Source: Jhaorihella thermophila
Lineage (GTDB): Bacteria; Pseudomonadota; Alphaproteobacteria; Rhodobacterales; Rhodobacteraceae
Reading direction: 5' to 3'
Length of the DNA: 64,000 bases
NCBI RefSeq assembly: GCF_900108275.1
Contig: NZ_FNVD01000006.1
Coordinates: forward strand, 161,150 to 225,149
Shown: piece by piece, positions 1 to 10,576 of the stretch
How the letters are laid out: every line of letters begins with the position of its first letter
Position numbering within the stretch: position 1 is the first letter of the stretch
Made by a program: the position numbers and the translations under genes
Notes under the pieces: generated by a model
The model's database searches: none
Told to the model about the DNA's origin: nothing
What the model saw: only the letters and a program-made list of their open reading frames with translations

Positions 1-826
<826 letters not shown>

Positions 827-930
827 GGTCCGGCGTGATGTTCTGTTGCGGCTGCGGCGTCTTACCGTAGGGAGGGTTTGCCCTCAACGGCAAGTCGTTT
901 TCGCCTTTCGTCGCAGGGGCGGCATTTGTT

Positions 931-3603
931 ATGTCCCGTGGCGTCACGAACCGGGGGTCCGTTTTGTCCAACGTCACGCCGATGATGGCGCAATATCTCG
1001 AAATCAAGGCCGCGCACCCTGATGCGCTGCTGTTCTATCGCATGGGCGATTTCTACGAGATGTTCTTTGACGATGCCGTGGCCGCGGCCGAGGCGCTGGA
1101 CATCGCCCTGACCAAGCGCGGCAAGCATCAGGGCGCCGACATTCCGATGTGCGGCGTGCCAGTGCATTCCGCCGAGGGCTATCTGCTGACGCTCATCCGC
1201 AAGGGCTTTCGCGTCGCCGTCTGCGAACAGATGGAAGATCCGGCCGAGGCGAAGAAGCGCGGCTCCAAGGCCGTGGTCCGGCGCGAGGTGGTGCGGCTGG
1301 TCACGCCGGGCACGCTGACCGAGGACTCGCTGCTCGAGGCGCGGCGGCACAACTTTCTGGCGGCATGGTCGGTGGTGCGCGATCAGGCCGCGCTGGCCTG
1401 GGCCGACATTTCGACGGGCGCGTTCCACGTCATGCCGCTGGCCGCCGTGCGGCTGGGGCCGGAACTGGCACGCCTCGCCCCGTCCGAACTGATCGTGTCC
1501 GAGGCGCAGGAACCCGAGATCCGCGAAACCGCCACGGACATGGGCGTGCAGGTGACGCCGCTAGGGCGCGCGAGTTTCGACAGCACTGCGGCCGAGAAAC
1601 GGATCTGCGAACTGTTCCGCGTCGGCGCGCTGGACGCGTTCGGCAGTTTCACCCGCGCCGAAGTCTCCGCGATTGGGGCACTGATCGACTATCTGGACAT
1701 CACGCAAAAGGGCAAGCTGCCGCTTTTGCAGGTGCCGCAGCGCGAAACCCAGGATCGCGTGGTGCAGATCGATGCGGCCACGCGGCGCAACCTGGAACTC
1801 ACGCGGTCGCTGTCGGGGGGTCGGACCGGCTCGCTTCTGTCGGTGATCGATCGGACCGTGACGCCGGGCGGCGCGCGGCTTCTGGAACAGCGGATCGCCA
1901 GCCCCTCCCGCGATCCGGACACGATCCATGCGCGGCTGGATGCGGTGCAGTTTTGCGCCGAACAGAGCCTGATTTCCGACGATCTGCGCGCGGCCCTGCG
2001 CAAGACGCCGGACCTTGACCGTGCGCTGTCTCGGCTGTCGCTGGACCGGGGCGGCCCGCGCGATCTGGCCGCGGTCCGCAACGGGCTGGCGCAGGCCGAG
2101 GCGATCTCGCAGATCTGCGCCGGTGCCGATCTGCCCCCGCTTCTGGCGCAGGCCGCCGAGCAGCTATCCGGGTTCGAGGATCTGTCGGCCCTGCTCGACT
2201 CCGCCCTAGTTGCCGACCCGCCGCTGCTGGCGCGCGATGGCGGGTTCATTGCCGCCGGCCATGACCCCGAACTGGACGAAGCGCGCCAGTTGCGCGACGA
2301 AGGCCGTTCGGTGATCGCGGGCCTGCAAAGAAAATATGTGGAGCTCACCGGTATCCAGTCGCTGAAGGTCAAGCACAACAACGTGCTGGGCTATTTCGTT
2401 GAAACCACGGCAACCCATGCCGACCGGATGATGTCCCCCCCATTGTCGGAGACCTTCATCCACCGCCAGACCACGGCCAATCAGGTGCGTTTCACCACCG
2501 TTGAACTCAGCGAGCTCGAAACGCGTATCCTGAACGCTGGCAATCGGGCGCTCGAGATCGAAAAGCGGCTCTATCAAGGTCTTTCCGACGCCGTTCTGGC
2601 CGAAGCCGCCCGCCTGCACCAGGCCGCGCGCGCGCTCGCGGAAATCGACCTCGCAACCGCGCTGGCCGATCTTGCGGTGGCGGAAAACTGGTGCCGTCCC
2701 CGCGTGGACGACAGCCGCGCCTTTGCCATCGAGGCCGGCCGCCACCCAGTGGTGGAACACGCGCTTCGCCAGCAGGGGGGTGAGCCGTTCATTGCCAACG
2801 ACTGCGACCTGACCGCGACGGACGGCGCGGCGATCTGGCTGCTGACGGGTCCGAACATGGCGGGGAAATCTACCTTTCTGCGCCAGAACGCCCTGATTGC
2901 CCTGCTGGCGCAGATGGGCAGCTTCGTGCCTGCCGACCGCGCCCATATCGGGCTGGTGAGTCAGCTGTTCAGCCGGGTCGGTGCGTCCGACGACCTCGCG
3001 CGCGGGCGCTCCACCTTCATGGTGGAAATGGTGGAAACCGCCGCCATCCTGAACCAGGCCGATGACCGCGCGCTGGTGATTCTCGACGAAATCGGCCGCG
3101 GCACCGCGACATGGGACGGGCTGTCGATCGCCTGGGCCACGCTGGAACACCTGCACGCCGCCAACCGCTGCCGCGCGCTGTTCGCCACCCACTACCACGA
3201 ATTGACGGCGCTGGCCGGCAAGCTCGAGGGCGTTGAGAACGCCACCGTCGCGGTCAAGGAATGGGAAGGCGAGGTGATCTTTCTGCACGAGGTGCACAAG
3301 GGCGCGGCCGACCGCTCCTACGGCGTGCAGGTCGCCCAGCTGGCCGGGTTGCCGCAATCGGTGGTGGAGCGCGCCCGCGTTGTGCTCGAGGCGCTGGAAA
3401 AGGGCGAACGCGAAGGCGGCGCCTCCAGCAAGACCCTGATCGACGACCTGCCGCTCTTTTCCGCCGCCCCCGCCGCGCCGCCCCCTGCCCCGGCCGGCCC
3501 CAGCGCCGTGGAACGGATGCTGGCGGAGATCCACCCCGACGAGCTCACGCCGAAACAGGCGCTGGATCTACTCTACAAACTGAAAGAGGCGGCCAGTTCC
3601 TGA
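931..3603 (+). CDS. mutS: DNA mismatch repair protein MutS
   Basis: Recognises base mismatches and small loops and starts mismatch repair. The 890-residue length is normal for MutS. The mismatch-binding Phe-x-Glu motif is at residues 41-43 (GDFYEMF), the Walker A motif [10 protein letters not shown] near residue 640 and Walker [15 protein letters not shown] near 715-730, followed by the ATHYHEL signature. The annotated ATG gives 18 residues before the conserved [11 protein letters not shown] block; an in-frame TTG at 964 ([10 protein letters not shown]) is an equally good start and closer to family N-termini. A Pro/Ala-rich linker (about residues 850-860) precedes the C-terminal dimerisation segment. 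It converges with grpE. Confidence 0.97.
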   Translation: MSRGVTNRGSVLSNVTPMMAQYLEIKAAHPDALLFYRMGDFYEMFFDDAVAAAEALDIALTKRGKHQGADIPMCGVPVHSAEGYLLTLIRKGFRVAVCEQMEDPAEAKKRGSKAVVRREVVRLVTPGTLTEDSLLEARRHNFLAAWSVVRDQAALAWADISTGAFHVMPLAAVRLGPELARLAPSELIVSEAQEPEIRETATDMGVQVTPLGRASFDSTAAEKRICELFRVGALDAFGSFTRAEVSAIGALIDYLDITQKGKLPLLQVPQRETQDRVVQIDAATRRNLELTRSLSGGRTGSLLSVIDRTVTPGGARLLEQRIASPSRDPDTIHARLDAVQFCAEQSLISDDLRAALRKTPDLDRALSRLSLDRGGPRDLAAVRNGLAQAEAISQICAGADLPPLLAQAAEQLSGFEDLSALLDSALVADPPLLARDGGFIAAGHDPELDEARQLRDEGRSVIAGLQRKYVELTGIQSLKVKHNNVLGYFVETTATHADRMMSPPLSETFIHRQTTANQVRFTTVELSELETRILNAGNRALEIEKRLYQGLSDAVLAEAARLHQAARALAEIDLATALADLAVAENWCRPRVDDSRAFAIEAGRHPVVEHALRQQGGEPFIANDCDLTATDGAAIWLLTGPNMAGKSTFLRQNALIALLAQMGSFVPADRAHIGLVSQLFSRVGASDDLARGRSTFMVEMVETAAILNQADDRALVILDEIGRGTATWDGLSIAWATLEHLHAANRCRALFATHYHELTALAGKLEGVENATVAVKEWEGEVIFLHEVHKGAADRSYGVQVAQLAGLPQSVVERARVVLEALEKGEREGGASSKTLIDDLPLFSAAPAAPPPAPAGPSAVERMLAEIHPDELTPKQALDLLYKLKEAASS

Positions 3604-3613
3604 CCGCCCCGTT

Positions 3614-3636
3614 CTTCATCTTGCTGAAAATACTCC
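3614..3636 (-). repeat. 23-bp gene-end repeat, copy 1
   Basis: On the reverse strand this reads GGAGTATTTTCAGC followed by AAGATGAAG. It is identical over 23 bp to 39972-39994 (opposite orientation) and related to 25347-25369. It lies between the convergent ends of mutS and grpE. The function is unknown; a gene-end or terminator-associated repeat is inferred from position. Confidence 0.7.
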
Positions 3637-3679
3637 CGCCGGAGGCTCCCGAACTCTCCGCACGCGCCCCCGGTCCGGG

Positions 3680-4243
3680 TCAGCTTTCCTTCATCGACGA
3701 CACGCCCACTTGCGCCGGGCGCAGCAGGCGGTCGTGCAACATGAAGCCTTCGGCCTGAACCTGGATGATGTCGCCGGCCTTGGTGCCCGGCACCGGGGCC
3801 TCGAACATGGCTTCGTGCAGCTGCGGGTCGAACTTGTCGCCGACCTCGGGGGCAATCACCTGGATGCCATGTTTCGAGAACACGTTGAGCAGCTCGCGCA
3901 TGGTCAGTTCCACGCCCTCGATCAGCGCCGCAGACACCTCGCGCTGTTCGTCGGTCGCCGAATCCAGCGCGCGCTTGAGGTTGTCATAGATCGGCAGCAT
4001 GTCGCGCGCCAGGCGCGATCCGCCATATTGTTCTGCTTCGCGGCGGTCCCTCAGCGACCGCTTGCGCGTGTTCTCGGCCTCGGCCAGCGCGCGCAGCAGC
4101 TTGTCCTTCAGCTCGTCCCGTTCCGCCCGCACCGCATCCAGCTCGGCCTGTTCGGGGTCGATCTCCTCGGCCTGAACGGCCTGCTCCTCGGCCTCGGCCT
4201 GTTCGATGTCGTCCAGAAACTCTTGGTCCTTCGGCTCTGCCAT
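3680..4243 (-). CDS. grpE: Nucleotide exchange factor GrpE
   Basis: Releases ADP from DnaK and so resets the Hsp70 cycle. The 187-residue protein has an acidic N-terminus rich in Glu (about residues 1-50), a long helical region with KDKLLRALAEAENTRKR, then the conserved block ARDMLPIYDNLKRAL and a C-terminal beta domain ending around HDRLLRPAQVGVS. It starts 9 bp after the end of hrcA on the same strand, so hrcA-grpE is a heat-shock operon as in many bacteria. No dnaK/dnaJ is nearby. Confidence 0.96.
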   Translation of the reverse strand: MAEPKDQEFLDDIEQAEAEEQAVQAEEIDPEQAELDAVRAERDELKDKLLRALAEAENTRKRSLRDRREAEQYGGSRLARDMLPIYDNLKRALDSATDEQREVSAALIEGVELTMRELLNVFSKHGIQVIAPEVGDKFDPQLHEAMFEAPVPGTKAGDIIQVQAEGFMLHDRLLRPAQVGVSSMKES

Positions 4244-4252
4244 GTTTCACCT

Positions 4253-5317
4253 CTAACTCCGGTCGGACAGCATCTTGCCGACCAGTTGAGCCGTGTAGTC
4301 CACGATCGGAACGATCCGGCCGTAATTCAGCCGCGTCGGCCCGATCACGCCCACGGCGCCAATAATCTTTCGGTCCGCGTTCATATAAGGAGAAACCACC
4401 AGAGATGAACCCGAAAGTGAGAAAAGTTTGTTCTCCGAGCCGATAAAAATGCGCACCCCGTCGCCCTCTTCGGTGAGTTCGAGGAATTCGGCGATGTCGC
4501 GCTTGCGTTCCAGGTCGTCGAACAGCACGCGGATCCGTTCCAGGTCCTCTTCATCGCTGGCGTCGTCAAGCAGGTTCGACCGGCCGCGCACGATCAGCCG
4601 GGTCGGCTCTTCGCCGCGGTCCTCCCAGACCACCAGCCCGCTTTCCACCAGTTCGCGGGCCAACTGGTCGATTTCCTGCCGGCGGGCGGCGATCTCTTTC
4701 TGGATCACCTGCCGGACCTCGCCCAGGGTCCGCCCCTCAATCATCGCGTTCAGGAAATTCGCCGCCTCGCGCATCGAACTGGGGGTCTGCCCCGGCGGCG
4801 GCGTGAACAGCCGGTTCTCCACATGCCCGTCGGCAAAGACCAGCACCACGAGCGCCCGATCGGGCGCCAGCGAAACGAATTCGATGTGGCGAATGGGCGC
4901 GTCATGCTTGGGCGTCAGCACCAGCGACGCCCCATGCGTGATGCCCGACAGGACCGACCCGACCCGATCCAGCATCTGATCCACATCCGCCGTGTTCGAG
5001 GACAGCGTGGCATCAATCTTCTCCCGGTCCTGCTCGTCCAAGGTGCGCACCTCGAGCAGACCGTCCACGAACATCCGAAGCCCCATCTGCGTGGGCACCC
5101 GGCCCGCGCTGACATGGGGGCTGTCCAGCAGTCCCAGATACTCCAGATCCTGCATCACGTTGCGAACAGTGGCGGCGCTGACCTTCTCGCTCATCGAGCG
5201 GGTCAGGGTGCGGCTGCCGACCGGATCGCCGGTTTCCAGATACGCCTCGACAACAAGGCGCAGGACTTCACGCGATCGGTCGTTCAATTCGTCCAGCAGT
5301 CTTGTCGTGTCGTTCAT
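4253..5317 (-). CDS. hrcA: Heat-inducible transcription repressor HrcA
   Basis: Repressor of class I heat-shock genes that binds CIRCE inverted repeats with help from GroEL. The 354-residue protein has an N-terminal winged helix (about residues 1-80; GDPVGSRTL, SAATVRNVMQDLEYLGL) followed by the HrcA GAF-like domain and the C-terminal block GAVGVIGPTRLNYGRIVPIV. It is the first gene of hrcA-grpE and is divergent from rph. I searched 5318-5432 for a CIRCE element (TTAGCACTC-N9-GAGTGCTAA) and saw none, so autoregulation through CIRCE is not supported here. Confidence 0.96.
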   Translation of the reverse strand: MNDTTRLLDELNDRSREVLRLVVEAYLETGDPVGSRTLTRSMSEKVSAATVRNVMQDLEYLGLLDSPHVSAGRVPTQMGLRMFVDGLLEVRTLDEQDREKIDATLSSNTADVDQMLDRVGSVLSGITHGASLVLTPKHDAPIRHIEFVSLAPDRALVVLVFADGHVENRLFTPPPGQTPSSMREAANFLNAMIEGRTLGEVRQVIQKEIAARRQEIDQLARELVESGLVVWEDRGEEPTRLIVRGRSNLLDDASDEEDLERIRVLFDDLERKRDIAEFLELTEEGDGVRIFIGSENKLFSLSGSSLVVSPYMNADRKIIGAVGVIGPTRLNYGRIVPIVDYTAQLVGKMLSDRS

Positions 5318-5432
5318 GGGCGTTACTCTCGGCTGAACAGCCGGAAAATGCTACAGGAAACATGCGTCGATCGGGGTTGCATCGCCCCATCTCCGGGCTG
5401 TATCCCCGCCGCGGCCAACAAAGGATTTCCCA

Positions 5433-6146
5433 ATGCGACCGTCTGGAAGAGATTTAAGCGAAATGCGTCCGGTTTCAATCGAGACCGGCGTCACGAAACA
5501 TGCCGAGGGATCGTGTCTGATCAGGATGGGCGACACCCATGTGCTGTGCACCGCCACGATCGAAGAGCGCGTGCCGCCCTTCATCAAGGGTTCGGGCCTT
5601 GGCTGGGTGACGGCGGAATACGGGATGCTTCCGCGCGCGACCAACACCCGGATGCGGCGCGAGGCCGCAGCGGGGAAACAGGGCGGTCGCACCGTCGAGA
5701 TCCAGCGCCTGATCGGCCGCGCCCTGCGCGCCGGCGTTGACCGCGTGGCGCTGGGCGAACGGCAGATCACCATCGACTGCGACGTGATCCAGGCCGATGG
5801 CGGCACCCGTTGCGCCGCGATCACCGGCGGCTGGGTGGCGCTGCGGCTGGCGGTGGACAAGCTCATCAAGGCCGGGATCATTGCCTCCGATCCGCTTGTC
5901 GATCATGTCGCGGCGGTCAGCTGCGGCATCTATGCGGGTCAGCCGGTTCTCGATCTCGACTATCCCGAAGACAGCGAGGCCGGGGTGGACGGCAACTTCA
6001 TCATGACCGGCGCGCACAAGCTGATCGAAGTGCAGATGAGCGCCGAAGGCGCGCTGTTTTCGCGCGATCAGATGAACACCCTTCTGGATCTTGCCGAAAA
6101 AGGCGTGTCGCAACTGGTCGAAGCGCAAAGGGCCGCGACGACATGA
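5433..6146 (+). CDS. rph: Ribonuclease PH
   Basis: Phosphorolytic 3'-5' exoribonuclease that trims tRNA 3' ends. The 237-residue length is typical. N-terminal [19 protein letters not shown], the GRALRAGVD phosphate-binding region and the [13 protein letters not shown] block near residues 180-195 are diagnostic. Its stop overlaps the rdgB start (ATGA), beginning the run rph-rdgB-hemW-ybaN. Confidence 0.96.
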   Translation: MRPSGRDLSEMRPVSIETGVTKHAEGSCLIRMGDTHVLCTATIEERVPPFIKGSGLGWVTAEYGMLPRATNTRMRREAAAGKQGGRTVEIQRLIGRALRAGVDRVALGERQITIDCDVIQADGGTRCAAITGGWVALRLAVDKLIKAGIIASDPLVDHVAAVSCGIYAGQPVLDLDYPEDSEAGVDGNFIMTGAHKLIEVQMSAEGALFSRDQMNTLLDLAEKGVSQLVEAQRAATT

Positions 6147-6754
6147 CCCGCAAGTTCTCGGGCGAACGGCTTCTGGTCGCCACCCACAACAAGGGCAAGC
6201 TGGAAGAGGTCGCGCATCTGCTGGAACCCTACGGCGTCTCGGTCGTGGGGGCGGCGGAGATGAACCTGCCCGAGCCCGAGGAAACCGAGGAAACCTTTGT
6301 CGGAAATGCCCGGATCAAGGCGCATGCGGCGGCCAGGGCCACCGGCCTGCCCGCCCTGGCCGACGATTCGGGGCTCGAAATCGACGCGCTGGGCGGAGCG
6401 CCCGGCGTGCACACCGCCGACTGGGCGGAAACCCCGCAGGAGCGCGACTTCGTCATGGCGATGGAGCGGGTGCATCGCGAACTCGCCGCCTTGGGCGCGC
6501 CCGAGCCTCATATAGCCCGGTTCCGATGCACGCTGGTTCTGGCCTGGCCCGATGGGCATGACGAGGTATTCGACGGCACGATCGAGGGCCGGATCACTTG
6601 GCCCATGCGTGGCGATCAGGGCCACGGCTACGACCCGATCTTCATTCCGGAAGGCCACGACCTTACATTTGCCGAGATGGACCGCTGGGAAAAGAACAAG
6701 ATCAGCCACCGGGGGCGCGCGGTCGCGGCCTTTGTCAAGGGCTGCTTTGGCTGA
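6143..6754 (+). CDS. rdgB: XTP/dITP diphosphatase (RdgB/HAM1 family)
   Basis: Hydrolyses non-canonical purine triphosphates (dITP, XTP) to monophosphates, keeping them out of DNA. The ATG at 6143 overlaps the rph stop by 4 nt and gives 203 residues. Motifs seen: [10 protein letters not shown] near the N-terminus (nucleotide-binding lysines), [29 protein letters not shown] (catalytic Asp region), and the C-terminal [12 protein letters not shown] and [10 protein letters not shown]. The rph-rdgB-hemW order is common in Rhodobacteraceae. Confidence 0.95.
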   Translation: MTRKFSGERLLVATHNKGKLEEVAHLLEPYGVSVVGAAEMNLPEPEETEETFVGNARIKAHAAARATGLPALADDSGLEIDALGGAPGVHTADWAETPQERDFVMAMERVHRELAALGAPEPHIARFRCTLVLAWPDGHDEVFDGTIEGRITWPMRGDQGHGYDPIFIPEGHDLTFAEMDRWEKNKISHRGRAVAAFVKGCFG

Positions 6755-7904
6755 GGATTGGACAGAAGGGGGCTTCGGCCTCTACATCCACTGGCCCTAT
6801 TGCGCGGCCAAATGCCCCTATTGCGACTTCAACAGCCATGTCGCGCGCCAAATTGACCAGGCGGCCTGGACCCGCGCCTATCTGGCCGAAATCGACCGGG
6901 TCGCCGGAGAATTGCCCGGCCGTGTTCTGAACAGCATCTATTTCGGCGGCGGCACGCCCAGCCTGATGCACCCCGACACGGTCGCCGCCGTGATCGACGC
7001 GGCGCGCGGGCGCTGGACGTTCGCCAATGACATCGAAATCACGCTCGAGGCCAATCCGGGCTCTGTCGAGGCCGGCCGTTTCGCCGGATACCGCGATGCC
7101 GGCGTCAATCGCGTGTCGATGGGGATTCAGGCGCTGAATGACGCCGATCTGCGCCGCCTGGGCCGGATCCACACCGTGGCAGAGGCCCGCGCGGCGTATG
7201 ACGTCGCGCGGACCCGTTTCGACCGGGTGAGCTTCGACCTGATCTATGCCCGGCAGAATCAGTCCCTGGCCAACTGGCGTGCGGAACTGACCGAGGGCCT
7301 GGCGATGGCCGCCGATCACCTTTCGCTGTATCAGCTGACGATCGAGCCGGGCACCGCGTTCGGCGACCGCTACAAGCGAGGCAAGCTGAAGGGATTGCCG
7401 GCCGATGAATTGGCCGCCGACATGTATGACCTGACGCAGGAGCTTTGCGAAGCCCGCGGCCTGCCGGCCTACGAGGTGTCGAACCACGCCGTCCCCGGCA
7501 TGGAATCGCAACACAATCTGATCTATTGGCGGTATGGCGACTATGCCGGAATCGGCCCCGGCGCGCATGGGCGGGTAACGATCCGGGAACAGCGGTTTGC
7601 CACGGAAACCCAGCTATCACCGACTGACTGGCTGCAAGCCGTGGCGCGCGGGTCCGGCGAATCCTTGCGCACGCCGCTGACTGGACCCGAACAAGCCGAA
7701 GAATACCTTATGATGGGCCTGCGGATTACCGAAGGCATCGACCTGCGCCGATACGCGGCACTTGCGGGCGATCCGCTTTCGGCCGAGGCGATCGCGGAAC
7801 TGGAGTCGCTGGGCATGATCGCAACCGACGGAACGCGGCTGGCACCCACCCGGCAAGGCCGCACCGTGCTGAACGCGGTGTTGGCCAAACTGCTGGCGGG
7901 GTAA
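6747..7904 (+). CDS. hemW: Radical SAM haem chaperone HemW
   Basis: HemW-type radical SAM protein, formerly called oxygen-independent coproporphyrinogen oxidase-like, thought to deliver haem to respiratory enzymes. The 4Fe-4S motif CxxxCxxC is at residues 19-26 (CAAKCPYC), followed by GGGTPS. The HemW-specific motif HNLIYW occurs near residue 255, which separates it from true HemN. There is no ATG upstream in frame; the TTG at 6747 gives [16 protein letters not shown] (385 residues), matches family N-termini and overlaps rdgB by 8 nt. Confidence 0.93.
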   Translation: MAEDWTEGGFGLYIHWPYCAAKCPYCDFNSHVARQIDQAAWTRAYLAEIDRVAGELPGRVLNSIYFGGGTPSLMHPDTVAAVIDAARGRWTFANDIEITLEANPGSVEAGRFAGYRDAGVNRVSMGIQALNDADLRRLGRIHTVAEARAAYDVARTRFDRVSFDLIYARQNQSLANWRAELTEGLAMAADHLSLYQLTIEPGTAFGDRYKRGKLKGLPADELAADMYDLTQELCEARGLPAYEVSNHAVPGMESQHNLIYWRYGDYAGIGPGAHGRVTIREQRFATETQLSPTDWLQAVARGSGESLRTPLTGPEQAEEYLMMGLRITEGIDLRRYAALAGDPLSAEAIAELESLGMIATDGTRLAPTRQGRTVLNAVLAKLLAG

Positions 7905-7905
7905 C

Positions 7906-8259
7906 ATGCGCTATCTCTGGGCAGGTCTGGGCATTGTCTGCGTGGCGCTCGGGGTCATCGGCGCCTTTCTTCCGCTTTTGCCCACGGTTCCCTTCCTGTT
8001 GCTCGCCGCATTCCTCTTTGCCCGGTCATCGGAGAGGTTGCATCACTGGATTCTGTCCCACCGGACATTCGGACCCATGATCGACGACTGGAACCGGTCA
8101 GGGGCGATCCGGCCCCGCGCGAAGCGGATCGCGACCCTGTCCATCATTGCCCTTCCGGCGCTGTCGATGCTGGCATCAGCCCCTATATTTATTGTTGTAA
8201 TTCAAATACTTATACTGGCAACCGTTCTGATATTCATCTGGACGCGTCCTAACGGCTGA
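7906..8259 (+). CDS. YbaN-like DUF454 inner-membrane protein
   Basis: Small membrane protein of 117 residues with three hydrophobic segments (about 3-20 and 20-37 around the conserved GVIGAFLPLLPTVPFLLLAA block, and 80-112). The GxxGxxLPxLPTxPFLLLAA sequence is the hallmark of DUF454/YbaN. No biochemical role is established for the family. It starts one base after the hemW stop, so it is probably co-translated, and its 3' end overlaps the convergent parB by 11 bp. Confidence 0.9.
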   Translation: MRYLWAGLGIVCVALGVIGAFLPLLPTVPFLLLAAFLFARSSERLHHWILSHRTFGPMIDDWNRSGAIRPRAKRIATLSIIALPALSMLASAPIFIVVIQILILATVLIFIWTRPNG

Positions 8260-9133
8260 GCCGCGCGCACAGATCGTCGAGCTGCTCCAGGGTCTCATAC
8301 GAAATCACAACCTTGCCGGATTCACCTCCTGCCTTGTGGTCGATCGACACCTTCATGCCCAGCATCGCCGACAGATCGCCCTCGAGCGCGCGCGTGTCGG
8401 CATCTTTTTCCGGCTTGGTTTTCTGTTTCGCGGGCTTTTCGGTTTCGCCTGCCATCTGCTTCTTGACCAGAGCCTCGGTCGCGCGGACCGACAAACCGCC
8501 GCGCACAACTTTTTGTGCGAGCTCCGAAGCATTCTCGGCCGTGATCAGCGCCCGCGCGTGACCTGCGGACAGGCGACCGTCACGCACCATGTCCTGCACG
8601 TCGTCCGGCAGGTTCAAAAGCCGCAAAAGGTTGGCGATGTAGCTGCGGCTCTTGCCCAGGGCCTGGCTGAGCCGTTCCTGAGTGTGGCCGAATCGGTCCA
8701 TCAGCTGCCGGTAGCCGATCGCCTCTTCCAGCGGGTTCAGATCGGCGCGCTGGATGTTTTCGATGATCGCGATCTCGAGAACTTCGGTATCGTCCAGTTC
8801 GCGCACCAGAACCGGGATTTCGTGCAGCTGCGCCAGCTGCGCCGCGCGCCAGCGGCGTTCTCCGGCGACAATCTGATACTGCCCCTCGCCCATCGGCCGG
8901 ACGATCAGGGGCTGAATGATCCCCTTTTCCCGAATCGAATTCGCGAGATCCTCCAGATCCTGCTGGTCGAAGGTTCTCCGTGGCTGGTCCGGGTTGGCGC
9001 TGAGCTGTTCGATCGGCACCATCATGTCCGGGCGCCGGGGCGTGGCGGTCGCCTCCGGTTCGGGCTTTACGTCAGCCATCAGCGCGGACAGTCCGCGACC
9101 CAGGCCCCGGGGCTTTGTCTTGTTGTCTGCCAT
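8249..9133 (-). CDS. parB: Chromosome-partitioning protein ParB
   Basis: CTP-dependent DNA clamp that loads at parS and spreads to form the segregation complex. The 294-residue protein begins with GLGRGLSALMAD, the usual ParA-contact N-terminus. It contains the ParB/Srx CTPase motifs (QPLIVRPM, GERRWRAAQLA), the HTH region (GKSRSYIANLLRLL) and a C-terminal dimerisation domain after a Lys/Glu-rich linker (about residues 205-235). It follows parA by 29 bp. Two parS palindromes are present within 4 kb. Confidence 0.97.
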   Translation of the reverse strand: MADNKTKPRGLGRGLSALMADVKPEPEATATPRRPDMMVPIEQLSANPDQPRRTFDQQDLEDLANSIREKGIIQPLIVRPMGEGQYQIVAGERRWRAAQLAQLHEIPVLVRELDDTEVLEIAIIENIQRADLNPLEEAIGYRQLMDRFGHTQERLSQALGKSRSYIANLLRLLNLPDDVQDMVRDGRLSAGHARALITAENASELAQKVVRGGLSVRATEALVKKQMAGETEKPAKQKTKPEKDADTRALEGDLSAMLGMKVSIDHKAGGESGKVVISYETLEQLDDLCARLSR

Positions 9134-9153
9134 TGCAACCTCCTCCGTGCCGA

Positions 9154-9963
9154 TCAGGCGGCTACTGGTTTGTGTTTCTGGATCATCTCGCGTGCGAGCG
9201 CCCGATACGCCTCGGCGCCCTGCGAACCCGGGTCGTAGTTCAGAACGGGCATGGCAAAAGATGGGGCCTCGCTGACGCGGACATTGCGTGGGATCACCGT
9301 TCGAAAAACCAGCTCGCCCAGATTGTCGCGTGCGTCCTGCTCGACCTGACGCGACAGGTTGTTGCGACGGTCATACATGGTCAACAAGACACCTTCGGTG
9401 CGCAGATTCGGGTTGGCCGTCTGGCGAATTTCCCGGATCGTCAACATTAGTTGCGACAGCCCCTCCAGAGCAAAGAACTCGCTTTGCAGCGGGATCAGGA
9501 CGGAATGCGCGGCGATCAGGGCGTTGACTGTCAACAGATTCAGGGACGGCGGGCAATCGATCAAGATATAGTCAAAGCCGAAGGTGTCGATCGCAACCTG
9601 TCGTAGCGAGTCATGCAACAGAAAGCTGCGCTTTTCGTTCGAGATCAGCTCGAGATCCGCGGAGGACAGATCGATATTGGCCGGAATGATGAAAAGACCA
9701 TCGACAGATGTCGGGCGAATGACATCCTGCAACGGCGCCTCGTCGATCAGAAGGTCATATGTCGTGAGCGCGCGATCCGATGCCTCTATCCCCAGCCCGG
9801 TCGAGGCATTTCCCTGCGGGTCCAGATCAACCAGCAACACCTTTTGGCCGATTTCGCAAAAAGCCGCCGCAAGGTTGATCGCGGTCGTGGTCTTGCCGAC
9901 ACCCCCCTTCTGGTTGGTGACCGCGATGATTTTCGGCCCCTTGGGACGAAAAATGTCAGACAC
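9154..9963 (-). CDS. parA: Chromosome-partitioning ATPase ParA
   Basis: Deviant Walker A ATPase that forms the gradient moving ParB-parS complexes. Signature [17 protein letters not shown] is near residue 20, with [14 protein letters not shown] and [10 protein letters not shown] as the other ATPase motifs. I chose the GTG at 9963 ([13 protein letters not shown], 269 residues): it overlaps the rsmG stop by 8 nt and matches related N-termini. An upstream TTG at 9978 would add five residues. Order rsmG-parA-parB. Confidence 0.95.
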   Translation of the reverse strand: MSDIFRPKGPKIIAVTNQKGGVGKTTTAINLAAAFCEIGQKVLLVDLDPQGNASTGLGIEASDRALTTYDLLIDEAPLQDVIRPTSVDGLFIIPANIDLSSADLELISNEKRSFLLHDSLRQVAIDTFGFDYILIDCPPSLNLLTVNALIAAHSVLIPLQSEFFALEGLSQLMLTIREIRQTANPNLRTEGVLLTMYDRRNNLSRQVEQDARDNLGELVFRTVIPRNVRVSEAPSFAMPVLNYDPGSQGAEAYRALAREMIQKHKPVAA

Positions 9964-10576
9964 GCTCGACTCCCTCAATTCTTAGTATGACCGCTTTGGG
10001 ATCTGTCTTGCTTTTAACGGTCTTCAGATCGAATTTCCACACTGCCCTTGCCGCCGATACCTCATTCTCCCAGTTCTCGCCCTTGGGAAAAACTGCGGTT
10101 CCTCGCCTATCCATGTGGCGCTCCGCATACTCAAGAAGCTTTGGAAGCGGCGCGAGGGCCCGGGCGGATAGGATCCCGACTTGCAGAGGGTCAAGTCGCT
10201 CAATTCTTTCACAGATCACCTTGGCCGCCACGCCCGTCTCACGGATCACGGTTTGAAGGAACACCGACTTTCTTCGGTCGCTCTCGACGAGTGTCACGGT
10301 CGTCTGCGGACTCGTTTCGGCACAAAGAATTGCGATGACCAGGCCGGGAAAGCCGCCGCCACTGCCAAGATCCACCCAGGAGCTCTGCGGCGCGACGATA
10401 TCCAGAAGCTGCGCCGAATCCGAAACGTGCCGGGTCCAGAAGTCGGGAAGCGTGGACTTGGCGACAAGATTTATTCGCGGATTCCACTTGGACAGCAGTC
10501 GTTCGTAGTGCTCGAGACGCTCAATTGTTTCACGTGAAACATCACAGGACGCCAGGCCGATTTCCTGCCTCGTCAT
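9956..10576 (-). CDS. rsmG: 16S rRNA (guanine-527-N7)-methyltransferase RsmG (GidB)
   Basis: Methylates G527 of 16S rRNA; loss gives low-level streptomycin resistance in many bacteria. The 206-residue protein contains the SAM-binding motif [16 protein letters not shown] near residues 70-85. A perfect parS palindrome is embedded in its coding sequence and encodes part of [11 protein letters not shown] (about residues 11-21). Its ATG overlaps the mnmG stop (ATGA), and its 3' end overlaps parA. Confidence 0.96.
   Translation of the reverse strand: MTRQEIGLASCDVSRETIERLEHYERLLSKWNPRINLVAKSTLPDFWTRHVSDSAQLLDIVAPQSSWVDLGSGGGFPGLVIAILCAETSPQTTVTLVESDRRKSVFLQTVIRETGVAAKVICERIERLDPLQVGILSARALAPLPKLLEYAERHMDRRGTAVFPKGENWENEVSAARAVWKFDLKTVKSKTDPKAVILRIEGVERV
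10526..10541. promoter_or_regulatory. parS centromere site 1 (inside rsmG)
   Basis: Perfect 16-bp palindrome TGTTTCACGTGAAACA, identical to the conserved bacterial parS consensus. It lies within rsmG, 0.6 kb from parA and 5.2 kb from the candidate origin. ParB nucleation here is inferred from the exact consensus. Confidence 0.93.

Noticed and set aside
2206..3534. A 442-residue open frame antisense to mutS
   Set aside because: Overlaps the conserved ATPase region of MutS; no independent motif or ribosome site.
5318..5432. CIRCE operator expected upstream of hrcA
   Set aside because: No TTAGCACTC/GAGTGCTAA inverted repeat found in the hrcA-rph gap.
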